Shown here: in pieces, positions 34,377 through 44,752 of the stretch
Numbering within the stretch: the stretch's first letter is position 1
Layout of the letters: the number at the start of each line of letters is the position of its first letter
From: Flexithrix dorotheae DSM 6795
GTDB taxonomy: Bacteria > Bacteroidota > Bacteroidia > Cytophagales > Flammeovirgaceae
Assembly (NCBI RefSeq): GCF_000379765.1
Contig: NZ_KB903430.1
Span: 716,945-780,944 of the forward strand
Direction of reading: 5' to 3'
DNA length: 64,000 nucleotides
Made by a program: the position numbers and the translations under genes
Notes under the pieces: generated by a model
The model's input: the letters and a program-made list of their open reading frames with translations, nothing else
What the model was told of the DNA's origin: nothing
Database searches by the model: none

Positions 34377-35645
34377 TTATCCTACAAGAATTTCATACAA
34401 ATCTGATTTCAGGTATTTGTTTGCCATTTCCATAATATCTTCTGCACTTACATCATTTATTTTTTTAATGTAATTATCATAGTAATTCTCAGGGAGTTTA
34501 CTAAAATAAAGCGTTTTATTGTGCTCAGAAATGGAAAATGGGGTATTAATTGATTTAATATGACTTCCCGCCAAATAGTTTTTCACTAAATTTAATTCCT
34601 CCTCAGGAACCGCCTGGGTGCATAAAATATTTATTTCTTTATAAATTTCTTCCAGGGCAATATCTTTTTTGTCTTTTTTCACATCCGTCCCAATAACAAA
34701 ATAACTCCCATTGTGTAGGAAAACCATATTGGAATGGATGCCATAAGTAAGGCCTTTTTCCTCTCTGATATTTTTCATCAGACGCGATCCAAAATATCCT
34801 CCTAATACTTCATTTAAAACCTCAAATTTCAAAGCATCCTCATGTTTTTTAGGGAATAGCTTTTTGCCAATACGAATTGAAGTCTGAACAGATTCAGGCT
34901 TCTCTTCATAATAATTAAATTCATCCGTTAAAGGATCCTCGGGCAAACTTGGCTTTCCCAGGGGTTTGATAATAGGTATTTTCCCCAATTCTTTATTCAC
35001 CTGCTTAATATGAGCCTCTTCAACCTGGCCGGAAAGAAAAATTTCGAATGGGCAGCCACTTATTTTTTCATCAAAAAGTGATTTTACTTCAGCATGCTGG
35101 ACTTTTTCCATCAATTCAATATCAGTGGCATAGCCATAAGGATGATCTTTGCCAAATATCGTTTCTTTCAACTTCGCGCTGGCTACATAGTTGTTCTTTT
35201 GCAAGTTGATACTGAGTTGCTGAATAAACCGATCTTTCAGACCCTTAAACTCCACTTCAGGAAAGGTCGCAGTAGTAATGAGTTCATTTACAAGAGGGAG
35301 CAATTTTTCCAAATGCTGATTCAGGCAGTAAACCTCAACTCCAACCAAATCATAGCCCGAGGATACTTCCAAAAAAGCACCCAATCCATCAAATTTCTGA
35401 CTAATCTGCTTTGACGAATGAAGTAAACTACCTTCCGGAATCATTTTGGCAGTCAGAAAGGAAGTGCCTTTTATATGCTCATGCCAGCGACCTGCCTTAA
35501 AGTAAATTTGCATATTAATTACAGGCTGTCTGCCAGCATTCACCACATGTATTTTCGCCTGGTTATCAAGCTGATATGATTTTGCTTTAATTAATTTAAA
35601 ATCCTGAATAGGAGAAAATGATGGTGGTTGTTTTCTATCTAGCAT
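34377..35645 (-). CDS. M16 peptidase homologue lacking the zinc motif
   Basis: This 422-residue protein has the two-lobed M16 layout. The N-terminal lobe should carry H-x2-E-H but instead reads GTSFLTAKMIPEGSLL, without any zinc ligands. The C-terminal lobe keeps the substrate-binding YFGSRLMKNIREEKGLTYGI. M16 enzymes often work as an active/inactive pair, and this is the inactive-type partner. No active M16 gene is next to it. The ATG at 35645 is preferred to a GTG at 35651. It could alternatively be a chaperone-like subunit. Confidence 0.88.
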   Translation of the reverse strand: MLDRKQPPSFSPIQDFKLIKAKSYQLDNQAKIHVVNAGRQPVINMQIYFKAGRWHEHIKGTSFLTAKMIPEGSLLHSSKQISQKFDGLGAFLEVSSGYDLVGVEVYCLNQHLEKLLPLVNELITTATFPEVEFKGLKDRFIQQLSINLQKNNYVASAKLKETIFGKDHPYGYATDIELMEKVQHAEVKSLFDEKISGCPFEIFLSGQVEEAHIKQVNKELGKIPIIKPLGKPSLPEDPLTDEFNYYEEKPESVQTSIRIGKKLFPKKHEDALKFEVLNEVLGGYFGSRLMKNIREEKGLTYGIHSNMVFLHNGSYFVIGTDVKKDKKDIALEEIYKEINILCTQAVPEEELNLVKNYLAGSHIKSINTPFSISEHNKTLYFSKLPENYYDNYIKKINDVSAEDIMEMANKYLKSDLYEILVG

Positions 35646-35839
35646 CCGCACAAAAGGATTATCCCGGGTTAAAAAATTCCTGCTATTTTACTTCAAAAAT
35701 GAAGAAAAACCTAATCTGGGAAAAGGGGAAGTCCCAAATGGTTTTCTTTAAAAAAAATTATCCTGAAATATGAGGCCATTTTCGAAAATTAGCCAAATAT
35801 TTCAGGACAACAAAAATTTATTCAAAAACAGTTAGCCTG

Positions 35840-37045
35840 TTACAATTTTGCTTCTTCTTTTTTACTATCCATGTTGAAAGATAAGGTAAATCTCATTGTA
35901 TCGGTAAGAGGGTGATTTTGTTGCTTGGAAATCAAATAAGAGAAATCAATTCCAAAAACCTGATATCTTAATCCCACACCAACAGTGAAATACTGTCTGT
36001 TACCTTTTGTTCTAGCTTCGTGGAAATATCCTCCTCTTACAGCAACCAAATCATTATACCAGTATTCCAAACCAGTACCAAACATTAGCTCCTGAAATTC
36101 TTCTTTGGCACCTCCCGGAGCATCGGCAAATGAAATAAACATACCAGCCAACATTCCTTTATCAGAGGAATCTTTCCCTTTAACAACCACGGGGTTTCCA
36201 TCTTCATCTTCTCCATAAATTGGAGGAGTTGGCACCAAAAGTTTATTTACATCAAAAGCAAAAGTCAACTTGTTGTATGGATCAAATTCAGTGGTTAAAG
36301 CAGTTCCTATTCTTAAATTGGTTGGAATAAAGTCTTTATTATTGTCACTTGTGTAAGTGATTTTTGGACCGATGTTGGAAATATTTGCACCAAAAGATAA
36401 TTTAGAATCGTACCCTTTAATCACTAAATCTGTAGTATAAAAACCAGAAATGTCAGCAGCAAGGGAGTTGGCCGGTTTTGCATCAGTATTCGACTGACCA
36501 TTACTAAAGTTACCTGAAAGGTTAGAGTAGATATATCTCATTGTCACACCCATACCAAATTTCTGAGAAAGCTTCATGGCATAAGTTGCATCAAAAGAAA
36601 ACTCTCTTGGATTGAAATCCGCAATAATGTTTCTGTTGATATCTGTAAACTGCATACTTCCAAGATCGAAATACCTCATGGAAGCAGAGAATGTAGAGTT
36701 TGCATTTATTTTTTTATAACCCGAAAGATAGTACAGGTTCATATCTCCAACTATCTGTTTTAACCACGGAGTAACTGAAAATGCTGCTCCCATGTCCTTT
36801 TCCACAAATGCCAATTTTGAGGGATTCCAGAAAGCTGAATTTGCATCTGGCGAAGTAGCGACACCAACATCTCCCATACCTGATCCCCTTGAATCAGGAC
36901 CAATATTAAGGAAGGGAACTGCGGTAATAATTGGATTACTACCATCTACCTGTCCTCCAACTTGATTGCTACCGATTTGGGCGATTAATGATGTAGAGGC
37001 AAAAAGAGATGATAATAGGAGTAAAAAACTAAATTTCTTCAACAT
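35840..37045 (-). CDS. porV: Type IX secretion outer-membrane protein PorV
   Basis: This 401-residue protein has a signal peptide (ending SLIAQ) and the PorV/LptO opening NPIITAVPFLNIGPDSRGSGMGDVGVATSPD. Strand-rich barrel sequence runs to the end (FGIDFSYLI..., MRFTLSFNMD). PorV is an outer-membrane barrel that carries cargo from the type IX translocon to the PorU attachment complex. It lies just downstream of porU, on the same strand and 183 bp away. The pair is conserved in many gliding or secreting Bacteroidota. Confidence 0.95.
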   Translation of the reverse strand: MLKKFSFLLLLSSLFASTSLIAQIGSNQVGGQVDGSNPIITAVPFLNIGPDSRGSGMGDVGVATSPDANSAFWNPSKLAFVEKDMGAAFSVTPWLKQIVGDMNLYYLSGYKKINANSTFSASMRYFDLGSMQFTDINRNIIADFNPREFSFDATYAMKLSQKFGMGVTMRYIYSNLSGNFSNGQSNTDAKPANSLAADISGFYTTDLVIKGYDSKLSFGANISNIGPKITYTSDNNKDFIPTNLRIGTALTTEFDPYNKLTFAFDVNKLLVPTPPIYGEDEDGNPVVVKGKDSSDKGMLAGMFISFADAPGGAKEEFQELMFGTGLEYWYNDLVAVRGGYFHEARTKGNRQYFTVGVGLRYQVFGIDFSYLISKQQNHPLTDTMRFTLSFNMDSKKEEAKL

Positions 37046-37228
37046 GATTTGTAATTTTTATTGTAGTATGACAACTATTTCCATTTAATTACCAATGAAA
37101 AACCAACAAATTTCCTTTTTTCCTTAAAAATAGGATAATAGTAATTTTAAATTAGATTTTAAGAAGTTTTTCTTAATAGTAATAAGTAGAATTTATATCA
37201 TACACAATAAAATGAATAGTGTAAAAAA

Positions 37229-40200
37229 TTAATCTGAAATTACAAATTTACCACCATTTGAGGAAGAAGCCCCATCTTTCGGAAGGTAAATATACAATTT
37301 ATAAAAATATATTCCACTTTTTAAATTGTCATTAATATCCTCCGAACGGTCCCATTGGATATTATTAACATTCTCAGAAGCGAACGGAATTTCCTGCTGC
37401 AATTCTTTTACCAATTTTCCATTTTGGTCATAAATAAATATGGTTACATCTATTTCTTCCCCCGCCCTATTGTGGGAAAAGCTAAATTCAGTGAGTTCTT
37501 TAAATGGATTTGGATAATTCCTTACGTCACTTAGCACTACCTCTTTTTGAGCAGTTACATAAAATGATATCTCTTTTTCGGAGGAATTATTATGTGTATC
37601 CCAGGCTTTTAACCAAAGTGTATGGTTCCCTGGTTCAAGATTATTTAATGGAAAATTAATCTTTCCGTTTTTATAATCATCCATTACAGCCTGATAATAA
37701 TTATTCAAAACAAACCTGGTTTCCCCATCCAAAATCATTTCAATATCATGACCAGGACTTACGCCAGATGTATTGATGCCATTTTCATCAAATAATTTTA
37801 CAATTAAATCGGTTTCTGTATTAACCTTTCCGCCAGTCTCAAAGTTTTCATTATCAAGGAAAAGCTGTATATCCGGGGGCGTATTGTCCGGAACAAAGGA
37901 TGCTTCGCTGCCTCCTATCACCAATTGACTTTCGTGTCCTGAGGCATCCCGCAATTGAGTAGCGTGTCTGGCATAGAAGCTAACTTTCCCGAAATCAAAC
38001 TGATAGGAAATATCTTTTGGGACTACAAATGAAAATTCAAATTTACCATCCACCACCGAGGCCTCTCCCCTGAATATCACATCCTCAAAGGTTTGGTAAT
38101 TCATTTTTGTATGGGCCCCATATTCTCCCAGCGTAGTTTTGGTCGTTTTCTTATCCAGTACTTTTACAAATAAAGTCCCGTTAAAATCGGATGACAATAC
38201 ATCATTTTTCCTAATTTCCCCGGAAAGTGTCACAGTTGAAAGGGCTTTAATGGTATCACTTTCGGTCAGTTCAACCCCATTAATTTTATTTACCACCACT
38301 TCTTCATCGGAAAAGGCAAGTTGCATGGAAGGATCACCTAATAAAGTAAAATTTCTATTATTCACCCCACTAATACTATTGTTTTTAGTAACTTTTATGA
38401 TATCCCCTAAACCCGCCTTTCTACCATTATAGGGCTCAAAAACCGTATTGAAAAAAGCCTGATTAACTGTAAAATTAGTATTGGAAAAAACCGGCCTCGT
38501 AGTGGTTAATAAACCAATTGCCCCACCTTTTGGATTTAGCACAGCGAACTCAGCTCCGCATTTTGTAAAAGGACTATCAAACCGTCCAAACTCACAAGTT
38601 GCAGTGACGAATAATGGCATTTTGGTAAAATTGTCCCATTCTACAATCTGATTCAATAAGAGAATATCTTTTTTAGACCAGCCATTCTCTGCACCATGCC
38701 CTGTATAATTTACAATCAAAGTCCCTTCATCTAAGTATTCATCAATTTTCTCTCTCACAATCGGTGATATTCTCTTTCCATTAATAGTTGAGGTCACCTG
38801 TGGATAATCATCAATAAACAGGCGGTTAACATCAAACTGTTGGTAATTACTTTCCACTAATCTGGCAAGTCGGTCTGCGTGAATCTGGTGCGTATTATTA
38901 TCTCCATCGTCTGCTACAAAAACTATTTTCTTTTTCCAATCCCCAATAGTCAATTCATTTGTAGCATAATTAATCAGTTTATCCACCACATTTTTTGCCT
39001 CCGACACATGGCCGATTGGCAACCTCCCTATCCCCAGTTCCAAATCGTGAATCACAGCGGTGGAATTCTCAGACCATTCACCTTCATCCGCATCCATAAA
39101 TCCAAAAAAATCATCGGAAGAATAACTGTAAATGGGATGCAGTGGCTCATCAGATTCATAAACAGGGATAAAGTTGGTATTTCTTGTAGGGCTTGTCTCT
39201 TTTTCCATTTTATCCTTGTAATCGTAAGATCCATCCCCAAAAAGTAAAACATACCTTAAACCCGATTCCGGATCACTATTTCTTAAATAGAGCATCCGTA
39301 TGAAATCTCTAATGGCAGAGATATCCTGTTTCCCGGATGAAAACTCATTGTAAATTTGAGGCGGGGTAACCACTTCTACGGTTAATCCATCATGATTTCT
39401 TCTGAATTCGGCCAGTCTTTGTGCTTCCTGTTCAAATACGGGGAAAGCAATGATAATTAGATTAGGAGAAGACAACCCGTGGAGATTTTGATTTTTTATT
39501 TTGCCCAAACTGATTGGATTTGGGAAGTCTGACCCGGAAAAAGCGATGAATTCTTTTAGGGTTTTCGTTTCGACACTAAAAATTACATCATTACCAGATT
39601 GAGAAAAACGTTGATTTTTTGGATTAACCGGATTGGAAATATCCCAAACGATAGCGGATTCTCCAGTATTTTTTATTCTAAAAGTTGAGTTTGCAACGGA
39701 AATACTTTCAAAACTTCGGAATTGAACCTGGTTATTATAAAACCTTAAGTCCCTTTTGTAATTAATTCCTAAATAATCCAGATACCCTACATGTTTTACA
39801 GAGTTACCAGCTTTATTGTAAGTCAATTTCAATTTGAAACCATTATCCAGGTTTAAATTATCCCCCGGAATAGCTTCCGAAATATTATTTATTCTTCCTT
39901 TTATGCCATATTGTGTTTCGGCAGTTGCAGCAATATTCACATCCGGAAGTTCAAAACCATTTAAAGCCATGGAAAAAGAACTGGCTGATGGGGAGGTAGA
40001 CATCAATGATGAGGCCACCTGCACAGGATATGGTTTTAAAGCTCCCTCAAGAGGGAAGTCAAATTCCATTTCGTTCAGAAAATCAAATTTCTCCCCAAAC
40101 CATCTTTTCCCAGCCTTAATGATATTATAAGTCTCTTCTTCGTGGTATACATAATCATCAAAAGAGGTTATTTCAATATCTCCTCCACTCAGGTTCACTA

Positions 40201-40669
40201 TATCCTCTAATCCCTTGGCTTTGGTTTCTGCTATTTCAATGAAATAATAATTAGTATCGGCATAAATATTTTTTTGATGGGAAATTTGGGCATTCAGCGT
40301 ATCAAAAAGGATTTTATCCGGGCCTTCTGCATAAAACAAAATATAGTCTCCATTTTGAAAACCGCCATCCCCTCCTCCATTTTTCAAAGTAGGATTTTCT
40401 ACCAGATCGTCATATCGGAAACTGGCATTAGCTTGAGGCAGCATTCCTCCTCCGTTTCCATAGATTTTCACATTTTCCGGATCAATAGTCGCTGCATTTA
40501 TGCCCAGGTTATCTAAAAATGCAGCATCAATCTTATAGATTCCATTCCCGGTAATACCAATTTTATAAATTGCTCCTTCCGCCAAAACCGATGTTGAGGT
40601 AAATACCTGTGAGAATCCCACACCTGAAAGCAGTAATAAACCAATAAGTAGTAGTAATCGATTTCTCAT
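37229..40669 (-). CDS. porU: Type IX secretion sortase PorU
   Basis: This 1146-residue protein is a C25 gingipain-like peptidase. The signal peptide is at the N-terminus (LLLLIGLLLLSGVGFSQ), and catalytic His in VNYTGHGAENGW lies near 657 and Cys in TATCEFGRFDSP near 691. Beta domains follow, and the last 80 residues form a type IX sorting domain (NYPNPFKELTEFSF ... LKSGIYFYKLYIYL). PorU cleaves the sorting domain from cargo and attaches it to the cell surface, in complex with PorV, PorQ and PorZ. The upstream region shares sequence blocks with the upstream region of the type IX cargo gene at 58-60 kb. Confidence 0.96.
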   Translation of the reverse strand: MRNRLLLLIGLLLLSGVGFSQVFTSTSVLAEGAIYKIGITGNGIYKIDAAFLDNLGINAATIDPENVKIYGNGGGMLPQANASFRYDDLVENPTLKNGGGDGGFQNGDYILFYAEGPDKILFDTLNAQISHQKNIYADTNYYFIEIAETKAKGLEDIVNLSGGDIEITSFDDYVYHEEETYNIIKAGKRWFGEKFDFLNEMEFDFPLEGALKPYPVQVASSLMSTSPSASSFSMALNGFELPDVNIAATAETQYGIKGRINNISEAIPGDNLNLDNGFKLKLTYNKAGNSVKHVGYLDYLGINYKRDLRFYNNQVQFRSFESISVANSTFRIKNTGESAIVWDISNPVNPKNQRFSQSGNDVIFSVETKTLKEFIAFSGSDFPNPISLGKIKNQNLHGLSSPNLIIIAFPVFEQEAQRLAEFRRNHDGLTVEVVTPPQIYNEFSSGKQDISAIRDFIRMLYLRNSDPESGLRYVLLFGDGSYDYKDKMEKETSPTRNTNFIPVYESDEPLHPIYSYSSDDFFGFMDADEGEWSENSTAVIHDLELGIGRLPIGHVSEAKNVVDKLINYATNELTIGDWKKKIVFVADDGDNNTHQIHADRLARLVESNYQQFDVNRLFIDDYPQVTSTINGKRISPIVREKIDEYLDEGTLIVNYTGHGAENGWSKKDILLLNQIVEWDNFTKMPLFVTATCEFGRFDSPFTKCGAEFAVLNPKGGAIGLLTTTRPVFSNTNFTVNQAFFNTVFEPYNGRKAGLGDIIKVTKNNSISGVNNRNFTLLGDPSMQLAFSDEEVVVNKINGVELTESDTIKALSTVTLSGEIRKNDVLSSDFNGTLFVKVLDKKTTKTTLGEYGAHTKMNYQTFEDVIFRGEASVVDGKFEFSFVVPKDISYQFDFGKVSFYARHATQLRDASGHESQLVIGGSEASFVPDNTPPDIQLFLDNENFETGGKVNTETDLIVKLFDENGINTSGVSPGHDIEMILDGETRFVLNNYYQAVMDDYKNGKINFPLNNLEPGNHTLWLKAWDTHNNSSEKEISFYVTAQKEVVLSDVRNYPNPFKELTEFSFSHNRAGEEIDVTIFIYDQNGKLVKELQQEIPFASENVNNIQWDRSEDINDNLKSGIYFYKLYIYLPKDGASSSNGGKFVISD

Positions 40670-40695
40670 AATAGAGACTGGATTTTTGAAAGAAA

Positions 40696-40790
40696 GTACT
40701 TGAGTTCCACTCCTGGTATTTTTTTAATATTGAGTAATTTCCTCTCGATATCAATAAGTTAAGGCAAATTAAAAGGTTGTTATTTTTGTC
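40696..40790 (-). repeat. Upstream block shared with the 60-kb T9SS cargo gene
   Basis: Read toward porU, this block contains AATAACAACCTTTTAATTTG and GAGTGGAACTCAAGTACTT. The same words, with one and two changes, lie at 60029-60110 before the type IX cargo gene. The copy here starts 27 bases upstream of the porU ATG. It may be a regulatory element or a dispersed intergenic repeat. Confidence 0.6.
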
Positions 40791-40922
40791 CAACCACTAA
40801 AAAACAAGTTGGTGGGTTTAAGTTCCATTGGGAGAAAAAATGAATTCCCGGTGTAATATATTATCAATAATCGTGTAACTTTTTACAAAGTTCAGCAATT
40901 TTTTATAGAAGTTGAAAAGCAC

Positions 40923-40966
40923 AATAAAAAAACAGCTTCTTTATAAAAAGTTAAAAGAAGCTGTTT
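40923..40966 (-). terminator. Terminator after the lytic transglycosylase gene
   Basis: AAACAGCTTCTTT at 40930-40942 pairs perfectly with AAAGAAGCTGTTT at 40954-40966. On the minus strand a T run follows. It lies about 75 bases past the stop at 41042. Confidence 0.85.
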
Positions 40967-41041
40967 GTTGTAAATTCTTGTAAATGATGTTGAAGTCAAA
41001 ATGGTGTCGGCTAAAGAAGGTTTCCATCCAAAAGCCCTTTC

Positions 41042-42403
41042 TTAATCCAGGGGATTAAACCAAATTTTTTCTCCTTCTTCAGGTTTTAACCCTCCAGTAA
41101 GCCCATTATATTGATTTAGTGCCTTTAAGCTAATACCATACTTTTGAGAAATCCCCCATAAGGTTTCCCCATTTTCAAAAATATGATAGGAAAGCGGCAA
41201 AGAATCTGGTTTATGTTCCAAATAATAAATTCCTGACTTCAGGCTTTTCTTCAAATGCGTATCATTAAATTCTGCCAAATCTTTTTTGGAAACACCCCAA
41301 TTATTAGCAATTTGCTTTAATTTCACTTTTCCGTCCACCTTAATAGCCTTTAGTCCGTTCGCCCTCACTTCACGATACCCCTTTCCACTTTTTTCCAAAG
41401 GAACAATAAATGGATATTCATGTTTAATGCTATCCCGGTAAAAATAAGTCTTTTTCCCACGCACTTTTCCCTGGTAGGCATATTGGCTTAGCTTTCCTAC
41501 AAGCTCATTTTTTCTGGTGGGATGGATAGGCAAAATCACAGAATAATACTTATCATCGGGTATTCTGGCACCAATTAACCAGGGATTGACGGACTGAATA
41601 CTGGCAAACCAATGTTGCAATTCCACTTTAAAGTTGGGAGAGTTTCTGTAAGCATCACTAAAAGTAAAATTAGCGATTTCCATCAGTGTATTATTTGTTC
41701 CTCCCACATATTCCAAAAGATAAAGTGGAGGTCTGGAGATATGCGTATCGTTGATTTGAGAACTGAATGCCAGATAATTTGCCACAAAATGCAAAAGGTA
41801 AAAATGGCTATTCTTATTCAATACTACCCGAGTTGGGTTGATCTTATTTTCCGCAAGATAGTTTTTGGTCCCAGTCAGCCCGGAATGAAAACTCAATAAA
41901 GCATATATCCAGTTACCCAGGTATTTTTGGCTTTTCTTAATATAGGAACCAGCAGCCCTGGTAGAGGAAATGATATTTTTCCTTTCATCTACCAAATAAT
42001 CTACCCGGAGGTTAAACTCTTCTGCAGTTGGCGCTTTGAATTGCCAGTAACCCACCGCATTTGATCTGGAAACCGCATTTCCATCAAGTGTACTTTCCTG
42101 AACTGCAAGGTACTTCAGGTCATTGGGAACTCCTAAATTATCCAGTTCCCTTTCCATGGCCGGGAAATACATATAGCAACGGGTAAGCAAATCGTAGAAC
42201 CTTGTGGGATTGATGGTAAGATTATGGATTTTGCTTTCTATTAATGGCTTGGCGCTTTCTTCTATCTGGATATTAGTACCCAGCAGGTTAAGCTGGTCAG
42301 GAATATATATTTGGGAAAAAACCGGAATACTAAGAAGAGAAAAGGTAAAAATCAATAAACTCACTTTTCTCAACATTCCTTTCTTTCTAATTTTAAGCAT
42401 CAT
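41042..42403 (-). CDS. LysM lytic transglycosylase (MltD-like)
   Basis: This 453-residue protein has a signal peptide (residues about 12-30, ending PVFSQ), then a transglycosylase SLT-type domain with the catalytic Glu103 in LAVQESTLDGNAVSRSNAVGYWQF. Two LysM-type segments are at the C-terminus: a weak one near 350-400 and a clear one, YHIFENGETLWGISQKYGISLKALNQYN, near 405-450. It should cleave peptidoglycan in the periplasm with glycan-strand binding by LysM. Two consecutive ATGs (42403, 42400) are possible starts. Fusing with or following caspase genes is not typical. Confidence 0.9.
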   Translation of the reverse strand: MMLKIRKKGMLRKVSLLIFTFSLLSIPVFSQIYIPDQLNLLGTNIQIEESAKPLIESKIHNLTINPTRFYDLLTRCYMYFPAMERELDNLGVPNDLKYLAVQESTLDGNAVSRSNAVGYWQFKAPTAEEFNLRVDYLVDERKNIISSTRAAGSYIKKSQKYLGNWIYALLSFHSGLTGTKNYLAENKINPTRVVLNKNSHFYLLHFVANYLAFSSQINDTHISRPPLYLLEYVGGTNNTLMEIANFTFSDAYRNSPNFKVELQHWFASIQSVNPWLIGARIPDDKYYSVILPIHPTRKNELVGKLSQYAYQGKVRGKKTYFYRDSIKHEYPFIVPLEKSGKGYREVRANGLKAIKVDGKVKLKQIANNWGVSKKDLAEFNDTHLKKSLKSGIYYLEHKPDSLPLSYHIFENGETLWGISQKYGISLKALNQYNGLTGGLKPEEGEKIWFNPLD

Positions 42404-42475
42404 TTATCAGGTTAATTTTAAGGATGGATTAAAAATCAGGGTCTGTTTAAATTATCAACAGGTTCTCAGGAACCG

Positions 42476-44752
42476 TTATCTTGATACACTTCTGATATGT
42501 AATTTTTCAATGGACCAGTTCGGTGCAGAATGGTACCCAACAGTCCTTAACGTAGCATTTCCAGTAACATCCAATAAATTGAATAAGGAATCAGGGCTCT
42601 GGGTCATACTCCTGGTCACCCCTTCCTGCTCTAGTAAATTTGGTGCTGGTAATGGCTGGCTGCTTGTGATAAAAATATAGTGATCCATTCCAAAAGGGGC
42701 GGTCACTCTAAACAGGCGAGAAGGCCCTAATTTAATTTCATCCATATAGCCAATCCCCGGTCGGGTGCCGATATTTTCAAGAGAATTTTCTACATTTCCT
42801 CCCATACTTGGAAATAAAAGCTGAATCTGTCCTTCCTTATCCATGGAATAAACATAAACAAAACGATTCTCTCTATTCCATAAAGCCATTTTTTCAGGGT
42901 CCTTATTCAACACCAAACCATAAATTTCCCCATTCATAGCAGTCCCATTCCTCAGTAATTTCCCTGTATTGGCATTCTTTAAAGAAAGGCTATAAGGGAA
43001 ATTGGCTTCATTTGGGGGAGAATCCAACACAAACCAGGCCCGGATTTTTCCCAATTTTCTGGATTGTTCCACCAACTCTGAAGATTCACTGCTTTTCACC
43101 CATTTGGTCTTTAAAGGCAAATAGTGGACAGCGGTATCTTCGGAAATCTGAGGATTTACCCAGGAATATGCCAATTCATTCTCTTGTATCCTACCGGCAA
43201 GACAATAGTGAGCCTTTCTGGCATCTTCTGTAAACCTCACTGCACTTCTTTTTAAATCCAAAGCTTTTTTCAATTCAACTGAAAGATTTTTACTCATCGG
43301 GAGGTTAAGAAAAATACCAAGGCTCTTCCCCTGTCTGGAACAATCCTCTAAAACCACACTTGAGAGCCCTTCCCTTAATCCTTCCTCTGTGATATTCTCT
43401 CCTATTTCCACCACTTGTCCGCATAAATTATAAACCTCCCATTTCCCTTCATTATAATCAATTATATGGGTGAGGTTTTTATCCTGATAATCTTCCAGTA
43501 AACTAAAATGAAATTTTTCCTGCAGGCTAGCCACTTGTTGGTATAAGGATACCAATTCTCTATTCTCATATGTCGATTCACTTCCCCAAAGTAATAAGGA
43601 CGGGTTTTGAACCTCTACCCAGCTGATCACTTTAAAAACATCTCCTGAATTTACTTTGGAGATCAAACTACCTTCTTTCACCTTGGCTTTACATCTCACT
43701 AAATTAACCACCTCAGTAACCTGAAGTTGTAAAGCCGTATTTTTATAATTTTCCAATACACAGCCAGCACTTATGCCCAAATCATGTCCTCCTTCAAGGA
43801 TAAACTCTCCATTTTCCTCTTTTATAAGTGTGAGGAAAGTCTGCCCATTATTTCCATCATTATGGTCTCCAAAAAGGCTGGCATTTAATCTGGATCTTGG
43901 CCCTTCAATTACCGGGTACTGAAAAGCCACCCCATTGTATTCCATAATGGCTCTTACTTTTTGAATAAGCACAACAGAAGGCTCCATGGATGAGGAACTC
44001 TGCATCGCCTTTAAAAGGGCATAAGTAAAAGCCCCATGGCTGGTATTATTTTCATCAATAAATTCCTTAGCGTATTGGTAATCCTGAGTAGAAGAAATCA
44101 CCAAGGCACCCAGTGCGGTAAGGTCTTCCGGAACTGTTGGGTCTGCTGCATCTTTGCCATCTCTTAACAAATACCTGGATTTAAATTCCCTGTTTTTCAA
44201 TCCTCCTCTTGTCACAGATCCGCTATTACAGCTATCAAAAATTACGGTAAGCCTCACCCCTTTTTTCCCCAATGCAGAAAAATATTTATTCAATTCCTTA
44301 TCCCGGATATCATCTGCACCTGCATAAGCATCGGCAGGAATAATCGATTCATCAAATTTATCATCCTCATTGGCTGATTTCGAATTAAATACCTGCGAAC
44401 CGTGTCCGGCATAATAAATAAAAACCTGATCACCTGATTTGGCTTTTTTTACCAGCTGATCTAGCTGATCAAAAATGGCGGCTCTGCTGGCCTCCTGGTT
44501 TAAAAGCAGTTTTACATTAGGTTTCTTAAAACCAAACCTTGAAATGATCATACTTTTTATACCTAAAGCATCATTTACAGCCCCATCAAGATTCTGCCAG
44601 TTTCGGTTTTTAATTCTTACTCCTTTTCCCTGTGGCACATATTCATTTATGCCAATCACTAATGCCAGTTTATCATTGGCTAATACATTTGCAGAAAAAC
44701 TACATTGAAGAAAAACAGCAAAGATTATCAGATTAATTTTTGGTATGCTCAT
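42476..44752 (-). CDS. Secreted caspase-family (C14) protein
   Basis: This 758-residue protein has a signal peptide (cleavage near residue 25) followed by a caspase-like p20 domain: ALVIGINEY at 30-38, catalytic His117 in YYAGHGSQ and Cys175 in FDSCNSGS. The remaining 500 residues include a beta-rich C-terminal region (GLVLNKDPEKMALWNRENRFVYVYSMDKEGQIQLLFP) resembling DUF4384, found in similar bacterial metacaspase-like proteins. Both catalytic residues are present, so it should be active. It is exported, unlike cytoplasmic cell-death caspases. It starts 328 bp from a divergent repeat-protein gene. Confidence 0.88.
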   Translation of the reverse strand: MSIPKINLIIFAVFLQCSFSANVLANDKLALVIGINEYVPQGKGVRIKNRNWQNLDGAVNDALGIKSMIISRFGFKKPNVKLLLNQEASRAAIFDQLDQLVKKAKSGDQVFIYYAGHGSQVFNSKSANEDDKFDESIIPADAYAGADDIRDKELNKYFSALGKKGVRLTVIFDSCNSGSVTRGGLKNREFKSRYLLRDGKDAADPTVPEDLTALGALVISSTQDYQYAKEFIDENNTSHGAFTYALLKAMQSSSSMEPSVVLIQKVRAIMEYNGVAFQYPVIEGPRSRLNASLFGDHNDGNNGQTFLTLIKEENGEFILEGGHDLGISAGCVLENYKNTALQLQVTEVVNLVRCKAKVKEGSLISKVNSGDVFKVISWVEVQNPSLLLWGSESTYENRELVSLYQQVASLQEKFHFSLLEDYQDKNLTHIIDYNEGKWEVYNLCGQVVEIGENITEEGLREGLSSVVLEDCSRQGKSLGIFLNLPMSKNLSVELKKALDLKRSAVRFTEDARKAHYCLAGRIQENELAYSWVNPQISEDTAVHYLPLKTKWVKSSESSELVEQSRKLGKIRAWFVLDSPPNEANFPYSLSLKNANTGKLLRNGTAMNGEIYGLVLNKDPEKMALWNRENRFVYVYSMDKEGQIQLLFPSMGGNVENSLENIGTRPGIGYMDEIKLGPSRLFRVTAPFGMDHYIFITSSQPLPAPNLLEQEGVTRSMTQSPDSLFNLLDVTGNATLRTVGYHSAPNWSIEKLHIRSVSR

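Larger units (their letters stand above)
40670..41041. other. 372-bp intergenic region upstream of porU
   Basis: It holds the shared upstream block (40696-40790), a short CCAAC/GTTGG hairpin near 40790-40815 and the terminator of the lytic transglycosylase gene (40930-40966). No convincing small gene is seen. Confidence 0.6.
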
